Shown in pieces: positions 26,418-35,276 of a stretch of DNA of 64,000 bases. Source of the stretch: Hyphomicrobiales bacterium (GTDB lineage Bacteria > Pseudomonadota > Alphaproteobacteria > Rhizobiales > Rhizobiaceae); contig UBYA01000013.1 of the NCBI GenBank assembly GCA_900469615.1, forward strand, positions 59,405-123,404. The letters run 5' to 3'. Below the pieces are notes generated by a model. That model was not told where the DNA came from. It saw only the letters and a program-made list of their open reading frames with translations, and ran no database searches. Within the stretch, counting starts at the first letter, position 1; the number at the start of each line of letters is the position of its first letter. The position numbers were made by a program, and so were the translations under genes.

Positions 26418-27791
26418 ATGATCGATCCAAAGCTTCTTGCCGATCGCTTCCCCGGCGATTTCACGTTCGGCGTTGCCACCGCCGCGTTCCAGATCGAAGG
26501 CGCCACCAAGGCCGATGGCCGCAAGCCCTCCATATGGGACGCCTTCGCCAACATGCCCGGCCGGGTCTATCAGCGCCAGAACGGTGACGTCGCCTGCGAT
26601 CATTACAATCGGCTGGAGCAGGACCTCGACCTGATCAAGGAGATGGGCGTCGAAGCCTATCGCTTCTCGATCGCCTGGCCGCGTATCATCCCCGAAGGCA
26701 CCGGCCCGGTGAACGAAGCCGGCCTCGATTTCTACGATCGCCTTGTCGACGGCTGCAAGGCGCGCGGCATCAAGACCTTTGCCACCCTCTATCATTGGGA
26801 TCTGCCGCTGGCGCTTGCCGGCGACGGCGGCTGGACGGCGCGCTCGACCGCGCATGCCTTCCAGCGCTATGCCAAGACCGTCATGGCCCGCCTCGGCGAT
26901 CGTCTGGATTCCGTCGCCACCTTCAACGAGCCCTGGTGCATCGTCTGGCTGAGCCACCTCTACGGCATCCATGCGCCGGGCGAGCGCAACATGCAGGCGG
27001 CGCTTTATGCCATGCACACCATGAACCTTGCCCATGGCCTCGGCGTCGAGGCCATCCGCTCGGTGGCGCCCAAGGTGCCCGTCGGTATCGTGCTCAATGC
27101 CGCTTCGATCCTGCCGGGTTCGGATCGTCCCGAAGATCTGGCCGCCGTCGAGCGCGCCCATCAGTTCCACAACGGCGCCTTTTTCGATCCGATTTTCAAG
27201 GGCGAATATCCCAAGGAATTCGTCGAGGCGCTTGGCGATCGCATGCCAATCATCGAGGACGGCGATCTCAAGACCATCAACCAGAAACTCGATTGGTGGG
27301 GCCTGAACTATTATATGCCGATGCGCGTCGCGGACGACGCCTCCAGGAGCGGCGATTTCCCCTGGACGAAGGAAGCGCCGCCCGCAAGCGACGTGAAGAC
27401 CGATATCGGCTGGGAAATCTATGCGCCGGGCCTGAAGCATGTCGTCGAGGATCTCAACAAGCGCTACGAGCTGCCGGAGTGCTACATCACCGAGAACGGC
27501 GCCTGCTACAATATGGGCGTGGTCAACGGCGAGGTCGATGACCAGCCGCGTCTCGATTACTATATCGAGCATCTCGGCGTCGTCGCCGACCTCATCAAGG
27601 ACGGCTATCCGATGCGCGGTTACTTCGCCTGGAGCCTGATGGACAATTTCGAGTGGGCGGAGGGCTACCGCATGCGTTTCGGCCTCGTTCATGTCGACTA
27701 TGAGACCCAGGTTCGCACGATCAAGAAGAGCGGCGAGTGGTACAGCAAGCTTGCCGCGCAGTTTCCGAAGGGCAATCACAAGCCGGTCTGA
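26418..27791 (+). CDS. Beta-glucosidase, glycoside hydrolase family 1
   Basis: A 457 aa cytoplasmic GH1 enzyme that hydrolyses beta-glucosides by a retaining mechanism. The acid/base Glu171 is in TFNEPW and the nucleophile Glu359 in YITENGA; the N-terminal FTFGVATAAFQIEGA signature and the C-terminal WSLMDNFEWAEGY segment are intact. No signal peptide is present, so the glycoside must be imported. The nearby ABC importer and Gfo/Idh/MocA gene are possible partners. Two palindromes upstream may bind a regulator. Confidence 0.95.
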   Translation: MIDPKLLADRFPGDFTFGVATAAFQIEGATKADGRKPSIWDAFANMPGRVYQRQNGDVACDHYNRLEQDLDLIKEMGVEAYRFSIAWPRIIPEGTGPVNEAGLDFYDRLVDGCKARGIKTFATLYHWDLPLALAGDGGWTARSTAHAFQRYAKTVMARLGDRLDSVATFNEPWCIVWLSHLYGIHAPGERNMQAALYAMHTMNLAHGLGVEAIRSVAPKVPVGIVLNAASILPGSDRPEDLAAVERAHQFHNGAFFDPIFKGEYPKEFVEALGDRMPIIEDGDLKTINQKLDWWGLNYYMPMRVADDASRSGDFPWTKEAPPASDVKTDIGWEIYAPGLKHVVEDLNKRYELPECYITENGACYNMGVVNGEVDDQPRLDYYIEHLGVVADLIKDGYPMRGYFAWSLMDNFEWAEGYRMRFGLVHVDYETQVRTIKKSGEWYSKLAAQFPKGNHKPV

Positions 27792-27859
27792 TCGGCCGGC
27801 TTGCTGCGCAGGAATTTCAGGCCGTGCCCGAATCGGCGAGGCCTGATAGATATCGGGAC

Positions 27860-28408
27860 ATGATCCGACGTCCGATCTTCCTTTATGCGCTTTGCGGCAG
27901 CCAGCGGCAGGCTTCGACCAGCCGCAGGCTGCTCGAAGCTCTGCGGCAAGCCTGTCCGGACGGCGTCAACATCGCGATTTGCGATCTGATCGGCGATCTG
28001 CCGGTCTTCAATCCGGATAATGAGGGCGAGAAGACACCGCCGCAGGTCGAAACATTCGCGGCGGAGATCCGCAAGGCCGATGGCTTGATCGTGTCCTGCC
28101 CGGAATATGCACACGGCATACCGGGCGGCTTCAAGAATGCCCTGGACTGGCTCGTGTCGCGCGACGAGGTGCCGTTCAAGCCGCTGATGTTCGCCCATGC
28201 CTCGCATCGCGGCGATCTCGTATTGGCGCAGCTGACCGATGTCCTGCGGACCATGTCGCTGCGGATCGTGCAGGACGCTTTTTTGCGTCTGCCGATTGCG
28301 GGCAAGAGCGACGAAACGCAGGCGCAAATGCTGTTGGAGGCGCGCGAGAACGGCCTTTTATCCGCGAGTCTCGACCGTTTCGTGCGGGCGATTGCCGACA
28401 GGGCGTGA
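27860..28408 (+). CDS. NADPH-dependent FMN reductase family protein
   Basis: A 182 aa flavodoxin-like protein. The phosphate-binding loop of the bound flavin is GSQRQASTSRRLLEAL near residue 12, and the flavin-ring loop CPEYAHGIPGGFKNALDWL near residue 80 is the family hallmark. It probably reduces quinones, chromate or azo compounds using NADPH, but the substrate is unknown. It begins 68 bases after the beta-glucosidase on the same strand and may be co-transcribed. Confidence 0.9.
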   Translation: MIRRPIFLYALCGSQRQASTSRRLLEALRQACPDGVNIAICDLIGDLPVFNPDNEGEKTPPQVETFAAEIRKADGLIVSCPEYAHGIPGGFKNALDWLVSRDEVPFKPLMFAHASHRGDLVLAQLTDVLRTMSLRIVQDAFLRLPIAGKSDETQAQMLLEARENGLLSASLDRFVRAIADRA

Positions 28409-28518
28409 ATTCTTCCGGCTTCGGCAAATATACAACTCTTTCCTGCAGGAATCTCGAATTCGCCTTAACCGTTTATTGAAGACCTGACGGCAGACTCCCG
28501 TGCCAAGGAGAAGAAGCG

Positions 28519-30732
28519 TTGGGAGCAGCTTTCAAGTCACTGCGGAAGAATGCGCAGCTCGGTCGTCATTCCATCGTGACGGCCGTTTTGATTTCTTTCG
28601 CATTGGTCGTTGCGGTCGTGACCATGATGGTGCTGACGGCCATCGGGCGCGTCGCCGATTATTCCAACAAGCTCGATGACGAACGTTCCTGGGAAACGAC
28701 CGTCGGTGCGTTGAAGACCTTTCAAAGGCAGCTGGAAGCGACGCTGCATGACCATTCCGCCCGCAACGATGCGGCGCGAAGCGTCTACGGCATCGACGAT
28801 CGCGGCTGGATCGCCGGCAATTACGGCGACATATCCTCCAATGGCGCGCTGTTCGACACCGCCGTTATCGTCGATGACGACAACAAGACTGTTACTGCCT
28901 ACCACGACGGCGAGCCGTTGACCGGAAACATCGAGGACGTGCTTGGCTCCGCCGTATGGGCCCTGGTCGATCAGGCGCGCAATACCCGCGTGACCGGCGT
29001 GCCGGAAGCCTCCGGCTATATCATGACAAGGGACGGCATCGCCGCCGCCGCTGCCGCGACGATCCGCGAAAGGTCCGGCCGTATTCCGGTGCCCGAGGGC
29101 CAGAGGCGCTACCTGATCCTCGTTCGCTACCTGGATGCGGCGCGGATCAAGATGCTCTCCAATATCTACGTCATCAGCGGACTGAAGCTTGTGCCGCCGG
29201 AGACTGTGGCGCGCTATGCCGTCTCCATCGTCGATCCGCTCGGCAAGTCGCTGGGCCGGCTCGTCTGGAGCTCGCGCGAACCGGGCGATATGAGCTATCA
29301 GCAGGTGCGGCCGCTGGTCCTCGGCGCGCTCGGCCTCGTCGGCCTGTTCTTCGTGGTGCTGCTGATCCTCGGATCGCTTGCAGGCCGCCGTTTGCGGGCG
29401 GAAGAGGTCGTGGCCCGCCAGGTTTCGCTGCGCGACCGGTTGAGCGGCCTCCTAAATCGCGAGGGGGTACGGCTCGACGTGGATCGCCTGGTCGAGCGGG
29501 CGCACTTCGACGGGACCAACGTCCTGCTTCTCTATCTCGATCTCGACGGCTTCAAGGAAATCAACGATGCCTATGGGCATGGGACAGGTGATCAGCTCAT
29601 CCGTGCCGTCGCAGCCGGGCTCAAGGTGCTGGTGCCGCCGCAGGCGGCGCTGGCGCGCCTGGGAGGAGACGAGTTCGCCATCGTCTTCCCGACAAAGGAG
29701 CTCAACGACGCGCCGGCCCTGCGGCTGGCCGAACAGATCCTGGATTTTCTTGCGGAGCCGCTGGAGATCGGCCGCCGGGTCGTCGTCGTCGGCGCCAGCA
29801 TCGGCATTGCCAGCTCGCCGGAAGGCCGCATCGACCGCGAGGAGCTGGTGCGCCGCGCCGATCTTGCCATGTACAAGGCCAAGGAGGCCGGCCGTGCCCG
29901 CATGACCTGCTACGAAACGGCCATGGATGCCCATCGCGAGGAACGCAACGCGCTGGAGCTCGACCTGCGTCGTGCGATAGAGATGGAGGAACTGACGCTC
30001 GCCTATCAGCCGCTGGTCGATGCGTCGAGCTGCGAAATGACCGGCGTCGAAGCGCTGGTGCGGTGGAACCGTCCCGGTCACGGACCGATTTCGCCGGAAG
30101 CCTTCATTCCCATCGCCGAAACCAGCGGCCTGATCGAGGCACTGGGCCTGCTCGTTCTGCGCAAGGCCTGCAAGGCGGCGCAGCAATGGCCGGATCTGCA
30201 TGTCGCCGTCAACGTCTCGCCTGGCCAGTTCCGCAATCCCGCCTTTGCCGATTATGTCCGCAGCGTGCTGAACGAGACGGGGATCGAGGCGGAGCGGGTG
30301 ACGCTGGAGATTACCGAAGGCTATATCATTCAAAATCCGGAGCGCACCCGCAAGTCGATCGAGAGGCTGAAGGCGCTCGGCGTCAAGGTGGCGCTCGACG
30401 ATTTCGGCTCCGGTTTCTCCTCCATAGGCTATCTGCGCCAGTTCGGTTTCGATCGCATCAAGATCGATCGTTCGCTGACCATGGACGTGCTGGAAGACAA
30501 CCGCGCTCGCGAAATGCTGAAGGCAACGGTGGCATTGGCGCGCTCGCTCGATATTCCGGTGACGGCCGAAGGCATCGAAACCGAGGAGCAGGGACGGGCG
30601 CTCGAAGGTTTCGGCTGCGACGAGCTGCAGGGCTATTTCTACGGCAAGCCGATGCCGGAGGCCGAGATCGGCAAGCGGCTGGCCATTCAACTGGCCACGT
30701 CGCTGGATGAAGAGCGCGGCGCGGCCGCCTGA
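28519..30732 (+). CDS. Membrane-bound GGDEF-EAL cyclic-di-GMP protein
   Basis: A 737 aa protein starting at TTG, with AAGGAG 8 bases upstream. A first membrane span (SIVTAVLISFALVVAVVTMMVL) and a second one near residue 275 enclose a periplasmic sensor region of about 220 residues, CHASE4-like in layout. The GGDEF domain starts near residue 304 and keeps RLGGDEF; no RxxD inhibitory site is visible before it. The EAL domain keeps GVEALVRW, NVSPGQF, LEITEGY, LDDFGSGFSS, KIDRS and EGIETEEQ, so both cyclase and phosphodiesterase activities are possible. It converges with trhO with only a 2-base gap. Confidence 0.95.
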   Translation: MGAAFKSLRKNAQLGRHSIVTAVLISFALVVAVVTMMVLTAIGRVADYSNKLDDERSWETTVGALKTFQRQLEATLHDHSARNDAARSVYGIDDRGWIAGNYGDISSNGALFDTAVIVDDDNKTVTAYHDGEPLTGNIEDVLGSAVWALVDQARNTRVTGVPEASGYIMTRDGIAAAAAATIRERSGRIPVPEGQRRYLILVRYLDAARIKMLSNIYVISGLKLVPPETVARYAVSIVDPLGKSLGRLVWSSREPGDMSYQQVRPLVLGALGLVGLFFVVLLILGSLAGRRLRAEEVVARQVSLRDRLSGLLNREGVRLDVDRLVERAHFDGTNVLLLYLDLDGFKEINDAYGHGTGDQLIRAVAAGLKVLVPPQAALARLGGDEFAIVFPTKELNDAPALRLAEQILDFLAEPLEIGRRVVVVGASIGIASSPEGRIDREELVRRADLAMYKAKEAGRARMTCYETAMDAHREERNALELDLRRAIEMEELTLAYQPLVDASSCEMTGVEALVRWNRPGHGPISPEAFIPIAETSGLIEALGLLVLRKACKAAQQWPDLHVAVNVSPGQFRNPAFADYVRSVLNETGIEAERVTLEITEGYIIQNPERTRKSIERLKALGVKVALDDFGSGFSSIGYLRQFGFDRIKIDRSLTMDVLEDNRAREMLKATVALARSLDIPVTAEGIETEEQGRALEGFGCDELQGYFYGKPMPEAEIGKRLAIQLATSLDEERGAAA

Positions 30733-30734
30733 GA

Positions 30735-31679
30735 TCAGCCGCCGATGTGCTCGCGGCCGCGCTTGCGGGCAAGCGCGATCTGCCGCTGCCGTTCGCGATA
30801 ACGCTCGCGATCCTCTTCGCTGCGCTCGTGATAGCAATGGCTGCAGGAGACGCCGGCCTCGTAGAAGGGTGACGTCACCTCCTCGGCCGTAATGGGGCTG
30901 CGGCAGGCGTGGCAGAGCTTGTGATTGCCCTCCTTCAGCCCGTGCTCCACGGAGACGCGCTCGTCGAAGACGAAGCAGGCGCCTTCCCACAGGCTTTCTT
31001 CGGCGGGCACTTCCTCCAGATACTTCAGAATGCCACCCTTGAGGTGAAAGACCTCGTCGAAACCCTGCTGCTTCATGAAAGCGGTGGCCTTCTCGCAGCG
31101 GATACCGCCGGTGCAGTACATGGCGATCTTCGGCTTGTTGTGCAGGCCGCCGTTCTGCCGCACCCATTCGGGAAACTCGCGGAAAGTCTTGGTCTTCGGA
31201 TCGACCGCGCCCTTGAAGACGCCGATGGCGGTCTCGTAATCGTTGCGGGTATCGATGACGATGGTGTCGGGATCGGAAATCAGCGCGTTCCAATCCTGCG
31301 GCGCGACATAGGTGCCGACGACCCTGGTCGGATCGATATCCTCGACGCCCATGGTGACGATCTCTTTCTTGAGCTTCACCTTCATGCGCACGAACGGCAT
31401 TTTCGACGCGCGGCTTTCCTTGTGCTCGAGGCCGGCGAATTCCGGTTGGGAACGCAGGAAGGCAAGGACCGCGCCGATGGCAGCGTCCGTGCCGGCAATG
31501 GTGCCGTTGATCCCCTCGTGCGCGAGCAGCAGCGTACCCTTCACGCCGTTCTCCTCGCAGAGCGCGAGCAGGGGCTCGCGCAGGCTTTCGAAGCGCGGAA
31601 AGGAAACGAAATGATAGAGCGCGGCAACGAGGAATGCGCCGGTCGCGTCGCGCCGTGGATCGGGGAACTTGTCGGTCAT
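30735..31679 (-). CDS. trhO: tRNA uridine(34) hydroxylase, rhodanese-domain TrhO (YceA family)
   Basis: A 314 aa protein with an N-terminal acylphosphatase-like part, a rhodanese domain (about 120-230) and a C-terminal cysteine-rich zinc-like segment (CFVFDERVSVEH, then CHACRSPITAEE and CSHCYHE). The catalytic Cys189 is in MYCTGGIRCEKA. TrhO proteins perform oxygen-dependent hydroxylation of the wobble uridine of some tRNAs, giving ho5U. The ATG at 31679 was preferred to a TTG five codons upstream. The C-terminus runs into Arg/Lys-rich helix as usual. Confidence 0.92.
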   Translation of the reverse strand: MTDKFPDPRRDATGAFLVAALYHFVSFPRFESLREPLLALCEENGVKGTLLLAHEGINGTIAGTDAAIGAVLAFLRSQPEFAGLEHKESRASKMPFVRMKVKLKKEIVTMGVEDIDPTRVVGTYVAPQDWNALISDPDTIVIDTRNDYETAIGVFKGAVDPKTKTFREFPEWVRQNGGLHNKPKIAMYCTGGIRCEKATAFMKQQGFDEVFHLKGGILKYLEEVPAEESLWEGACFVFDERVSVEHGLKEGNHKLCHACRSPITAEEVTSPFYEAGVSCSHCYHERSEEDRERYRERQRQIALARKRGREHIGG

Positions 31680-31749
31680 GGCGGGGAAATACAATTTTGT
31701 GGGCTTTCAGGCAATCGGGATTCGTATTTTGAGACCATGCGGCCGGCAG

Positions 31750-31814
31750 CCTCGATCTTTCGAGGCACTGCCGCCGGGGCTGCCCTCGTTCTTCGGCGGG
31801 CTCAGAATGAGGGT
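31750..31814. repeat. Short palindromic repeats in intergenic spacer
   Basis: Two hairpins lie side by side: GCCTCGA and TCGAGGC around a 4-base loop near 31749-31766, and CCCTCGTTCT with AGAATGAGGG (one G-T pair) at 31783-31813. The second resembles a REP-like element frequent in rhizobial genomes. They lie between the divergently oriented ends of trhO and the CHAD gene. Confidence 0.5.
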
Positions 31815-31940
31815 GGAGTGACCTTCGAGCTTCAGACATTGCTTCGCGGTGATGGACCGGGCACTGGCGAACAGCCCTTATGCCGAGCTACGCAGGCCGT
31901 CAGGCGGGGCCTCGAAGCATCAAGGCGAGTGAGGGATTCG

Positions 31941-32858
31941 TCAGCCTCGATCCGCAGCTTCCAGCCAGAGGTGCTTTATCGTGCGGGCTTCGCGTTCCGG
32001 CTTGTCGGCAAAGACCCAGCGGGCCCGGTCCAGCGCTTCCTCGCGGGCGATCTGCTGGCGGGAAATGATCGCTTCCAGCAGGCGGGCGCGATCGTCGCTG
32101 CCGTCGAAGAGATGCGGCTCGCGATCCGCGACATCCGACAATATCGACATGTCGAGATAGCGGCCGAGCACATCGACAAGAGCCTTGGCCTCGATCTGCT
32201 TGGCATGCATGGCGGCGGGCCAGACGTCGCGCAGCAGCATGTGATGCATCCAGCAGTCCTGGCTGCGCTTGCGCAGATCGTGAAAACTCTCGGCGTGGGC
32301 CACGTCCGCACGGCATTCCGACAATGCCCTCCTTGCCTTGCGGGCGTTCTTGCGCCAGCCTTTCTGAAAGAGGCGGGCCGTATCGCGCCGCCCGCAGTCG
32401 AACGATACGTCTTTCAATGCGGTCAGTGCCTCGTTGCATGTGGCGACTGCTGCCCGGGCCTTGTCTTCGAGGTCCGTCTCCGTTTCCGCCATCCGATCGC
32501 GCCGGGTGGTCAGGACATCGCTCACGCGGGCCAGCGCCTGCAATTCATCCGCGGATGCGGCCGTTGCCTGCAGGTAGCGGCTGATTTCGATCAGCGCCGT
32601 CGCGTCGCGGACGCCGGACAGCGTTTGCGCCACTGCGCGAAGCCGGTCATTCTCCTGTTGCTGAAATTCCGGCGCGAGGGGCGCGACCAATCGATAGAGC
32701 GCGCGTACGCGCTTGATGTTCTTCCGCGCAGCATGGACCGCCTCGTGCAGGCCTTGCGGCCTGTCCGTCAGCACGGCCATCGCCTTGCCGAGTTGATGCG
32801 CGGCGGCTTTGTGCACCTCGTCATCGAGAGCCCGGTCAGGCCGTATGCGATAGCTCAT
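31941..32858 (-). CDS. CHAD-domain protein
   Basis: A 305 aa all-helical protein rich in His, Arg and Lys with the CHAD signatures LHEAVHAARKNIKRVRALYRL near residue 37 and FHDLRKRSQDCWMHH near residue 185. CHAD domains bind polyphosphate. The start overlaps the end of the CYTH gene by 23 bases, so the two are translationally coupled. CYTH and CHAD are often fused or adjacent, supporting a joint role in polyphosphate or triphosphate metabolism. Confidence 0.92.
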   Translation of the reverse strand: MSYRIRPDRALDDEVHKAAAHQLGKAMAVLTDRPQGLHEAVHAARKNIKRVRALYRLVAPLAPEFQQQENDRLRAVAQTLSGVRDATALIEISRYLQATAASADELQALARVSDVLTTRRDRMAETETDLEDKARAAVATCNEALTALKDVSFDCGRRDTARLFQKGWRKNARKARRALSECRADVAHAESFHDLRKRSQDCWMHHMLLRDVWPAAMHAKQIEAKALVDVLGRYLDMSILSDVADREPHLFDGSDDRARLLEAIISRQQIAREEALDRARWVFADKPEREARTIKHLWLEAADRG

Positions 32859-33321
32859 CGTACTCCTGTTCGAACTGCGTCGCGAGGGCCTGATTGGAGT
32901 AGCGGTATTCGCCGGTCACTTCGCGGCCGATCCAGTCCGGGAGTTCGGGATTGTCGTTTTCGTCCTCCATCTCCACTTCGGCGATCACGAGGCCGCGGTG
33001 GGCGCCGCGGAAGACATCCACCTCCCAGACGAATCCCTTGAAGGGTACTTTGTGGCGGGTTTTCTCGATGACGAGGCCGATTGCCGTTCCCAGCAGTTCC
33101 TCCGCGTCGTCGACGGGGATCTCGTATTCGAACTCGTCCCTCGTCATCGCCTTGCCGATCTTGATCGTCAAGGTCGCCTTGGTGTCGTTCGTCAGCCGTA
33201 TCCTGACCGAACGGTCGTCCATGGAGGCGATATATCCCTGTCGCAGGATCAGCCTTTCGGAAACGAGATCACGCCAGTGATCGCCGCGCACCAGAAACTT
33301 TCGCTCGATCTCTTTTGCCAT
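32836..33321 (-). CDS. CYTH-domain protein, probable inorganic triphosphatase
   Basis: A 161 aa single-domain CYTH protein of the triphosphate tunnel family. The hallmark EIERKFLV is at the N-terminus after MAK, and alternating charged residues of the tunnel follow (QGYIAS, VRIRLT, KATLTIK, EFEYEIP, KTRHKVPF, WEVDVF, VIAEVEMEDEN). Related stand-alone proteins hydrolyse tripolyphosphate with a metal. It is the first gene of a CYTH-CHAD operon and divergent from eda. Confidence 0.93.
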   Translation of the reverse strand: MAKEIERKFLVRGDHWRDLVSERLILRQGYIASMDDRSVRIRLTNDTKATLTIKIGKAMTRDEFEYEIPVDDAEELLGTAIGLVIEKTRHKVPFKGFVWEVDVFRGAHRGLVIAEVEMEDENDNPELPDWIGREVTGEYRYSNQALATQFEQEYDELSHTA

Positions 33322-33479
33322 GCGTTTGACATGCTCCACCGGCACAGATCGATCTAGACTATAGTATGTTATGGCGAATTCCTACCCGTCGTGCAGAAAG
33401 CATGCTTTTGTCTCGACAAGCACCGTCTGGAAGGTTATTCGAAAGCCGGTTTCAATCGTTTTAAAGGAGCGCACCGACC

Positions 33480-34118
33480 ATGGGCGAGAAAACCGAAAAG
33501 CTTCTTTCCATCCTGAAACTGCAGCCCGTCGTTCCGGTGCTGATCGTCGATGATGCGAAATCGGCCGTGCCGCTCGCCCGGGCGCTCGTTGCCGGCGGCC
33601 TGAAGGCCATCGAGATCACGCTGCGCACCGCAGGCGCTCTCGATGCCATCCGCGCGGTCGCCGAAGAGGTGGAAGGGGCCGAGGTCGGCGCCGGCACGAT
33701 CCTCAATGTCAGCCAGTGGGATGCGGCCGTCGAAGCCGGCTCCCGGTTCATCGTCAGCCCCGGCACCACGCAGGAACTGCTCGATGCCGCTCGCGGATCG
33801 CATGTGCCGCTGCTGCCGGGAGCCGCCACGGCAAGCGAGGTCATGGCGCTGCGGGAGGAGGGCTATACGGTGCTCAAGTTCTTCCCCGCCGAACAGGCGG
33901 GCGGCGCTGCCTATCTCAAGGCGCTGTCGTCGCCGCTTGCCGGCACGATCTTCTGCCCCACCGGCGGAATCTCGCTGAAGAACGCCCATGACTATCTCTC
34001 GCTGCCGAATGTGATCTGCGTCGGCGGTTCCTGGGTCGCGCCGAAGGAGCTTGTTGCCGCCGGCGATTGGGCCGGCATCACCAAGCTTGCCGCCGAAGCC
34101 GCAGCGCTCAAGGGCTGA
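33480..34118 (+). CDS. eda: 2-dehydro-3-deoxy-phosphogluconate (KDPG) aldolase
   Basis: A 212 aa class I aldolase of the Entner-Doudoroff pathway, cleaving KDPG to pyruvate and glyceraldehyde 3-phosphate. The catalytic Glu45 is in IEITLRT and the Schiff-base Lys133 in VLKFFPAEQ; PGTTQELL and PTGGIS segments of the phosphate site are present. The length is normal. AAAGGAG precedes the ATG. It is a stand-alone gene with its own strong terminator at 34146. In rhizobia this is the main glycolytic route, so it fits the sugar genes around it. Confidence 0.96.
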   Translation: MGEKTEKLLSILKLQPVVPVLIVDDAKSAVPLARALVAGGLKAIEITLRTAGALDAIRAVAEEVEGAEVGAGTILNVSQWDAAVEAGSRFIVSPGTTQELLDAARGSHVPLLPGAATASEVMALREEGYTVLKFFPAEQAGGAAYLKALSSPLAGTIFCPTGGISLKNAHDYLSLPNVICVGGSWVAPKELVAAGDWAGITKLAAEAAALKG

Positions 34119-34141
34119 GATATCTGCTTCTCTTCGATTTC

Positions 34142-34173
34142 AAAAGGCGCGCGGCATTTCCGCGCGCCTTTTT
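34142..34173 (+). terminator. Rho-independent terminator after eda
   Basis: A perfect 9-bp stem GGCGCGCGG/CCGCGCGCC with loop CATTT is preceded by AAAA and followed by TTTTT, 27 bases after the eda stop codon. The A-run on the left means it could also work in the other direction. Confidence 0.92.
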
Positions 34174-34248
34174 GCATTGTGCGGATTTGTATTTGCGGTT
34201 GCGCTTCCTATCTCCCTTTCACCATCACAAGGACGAAGGACCATCCAC

Positions 34249-34956
34249 ATGATCGACGCCCGCAAGCTTCTTGACCAATTTCTCGGATCGCAGGTTCCGG
34301 GAATGCAGGGAACTGTGAAAGACAGGGCAACGCAGGCCATCAATCTCGCCAGGGATAATCCGATGGCGACGAGTGCGATCGCCGGTGTGCTGCTTGGGAC
34401 GAAGACAGGGCGCCAGGTCGCCGGCAATGCCCTGACGCTCGGCGGCCTCGCGGCGATCGCAGGCCTCGGATATCAGGCCTATAAGAATTATCAGGCCGGC
34501 AACCAGCCGCAGCCGGCGCTTGAAGCCGCCCCCCAGGCCGAGCCGCAGTTCCTGCCGCCGCCGACGGATTCCGGTTTCAGCACGGCGCCGGCGATTGCCA
34601 GCAACGATTTTACGCTCTCGCTCGTGCGGGCGATGATCGCCGCCGCCCGTGCCGACGGCCATATCGACGATGCGGAGCGTCAGCGTATCCTCGGCAAGGT
34701 GCAGGAAGCCGGCGTCGGGCCGGAAGCCGAGAGCTTTTTTGAGCGCGAGCTCACCAATCCGGTCGATCTCGACGCCATTATCGCTTCGGCGACGACGGAC
34801 GAGCAGCGCATGCAGGTCTATACCGCCTCGCGTCTGGCGATCGAGCCGGATTCGCGCGCCGAGCGCGGCTATCTCGATCTGCTTGCCGGCCGGCTCGGCC
34901 TGCCGGATGCGCTGGTCGATCACATCGAAGCTACGGTCGCCGGCGCCAAAGTCTGA
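34249..34956 (+). CDS. DUF533 (YebE-like) membrane-associated protein
   Basis: A 235 aa protein. The N-terminal part (MIDARKLLDQFLG) leads into a glycine-rich hydrophobic segment (AIAGVLLGTKTGRQVAGNALTLGGLAAIAGLGYQ split by a polar stretch), then a Pro/Gln-rich linker and a C-terminal helical domain with LVRAMIAAARADGHIDDAERQRI, the TerB-like repeat that characterises DUF533. GAAGGA precedes the ATG. The function of this family is not established; the TerB-like acidic helix pair may bind metal. Confidence 0.88.
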   Translation: MIDARKLLDQFLGSQVPGMQGTVKDRATQAINLARDNPMATSAIAGVLLGTKTGRQVAGNALTLGGLAAIAGLGYQAYKNYQAGNQPQPALEAAPQAEPQFLPPPTDSGFSTAPAIASNDFTLSLVRAMIAAARADGHIDDAERQRILGKVQEAGVGPEAESFFERELTNPVDLDAIIASATTDEQRMQVYTASRLAIEPDSRAERGYLDLLAGRLGLPDALVDHIEATVAGAKV

Positions 34957-35047
34957 TCCCGTTTGACGTTCGGGCCGGTTGCCTTTCCCCGGCAGCTGGC
35001 CTAAGCCTTCGCCGGAACACATGCATCGGTGCCAGGGGTCGGCCAAA

Positions 35048-35263
35048 TTGACGGATAAGAAAAGCGAAACCCGGTCTGCGGCCATTGCGGCCGGAATTAT
35101 CTTGCTGGTGGCGACAGCCTTGCTTTACCTGATGCCGAACGTCATCGTCTGGCTGGGCGCGGTATCGCCGTGGCTCGGCACCGGTTTCGGCGTGCTCGTC
35201 ATCCTGGCGTTCTTTCTCGTGTTCTGGCTGCGTGCCCGCTATCAGCGGCGCAACAAGCCCTAA
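35048..35263 (+). CDS. Small two-span membrane protein of unknown function
   Basis: A 71 aa protein with two hydrophobic segments (AAIAAGIILLVATALLYLMP and GFGVLVILAFFLVFWL) and a basic C-terminus RARYQRRNKP. The TTG start is preceded by AGGGG at a suitable distance; an in-frame ATG at 35021 is an alternative. No family is recognised. It converges with the NicO-type gene 13 bases away. Confidence 0.6.
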   Translation: MTDKKSETRSAAIAAGIILLVATALLYLMPNVIVWLGAVSPWLGTGFGVLVILAFFLVFWLRARYQRRNKP

Positions 35264-35276
35264 GCTTCCTGATTGC

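Noticed and set aside
26160..27779. Minus-strand open frame opposite the beta-glucosidase, joined to DoxX
   Set aside because: It lies wholly antisense to a gene with intact GH1 catalytic motifs. Only the final 134 codons (DoxX) have a signal of real coding and a ribosome site.
29452..31839. 795-codon minus-strand open frame over the GGDEF-EAL and trhO genes
   Set aside because: It crosses two convincing genes in other frames, and its translation has no recognisable domain. It is a GC-rich shadow.
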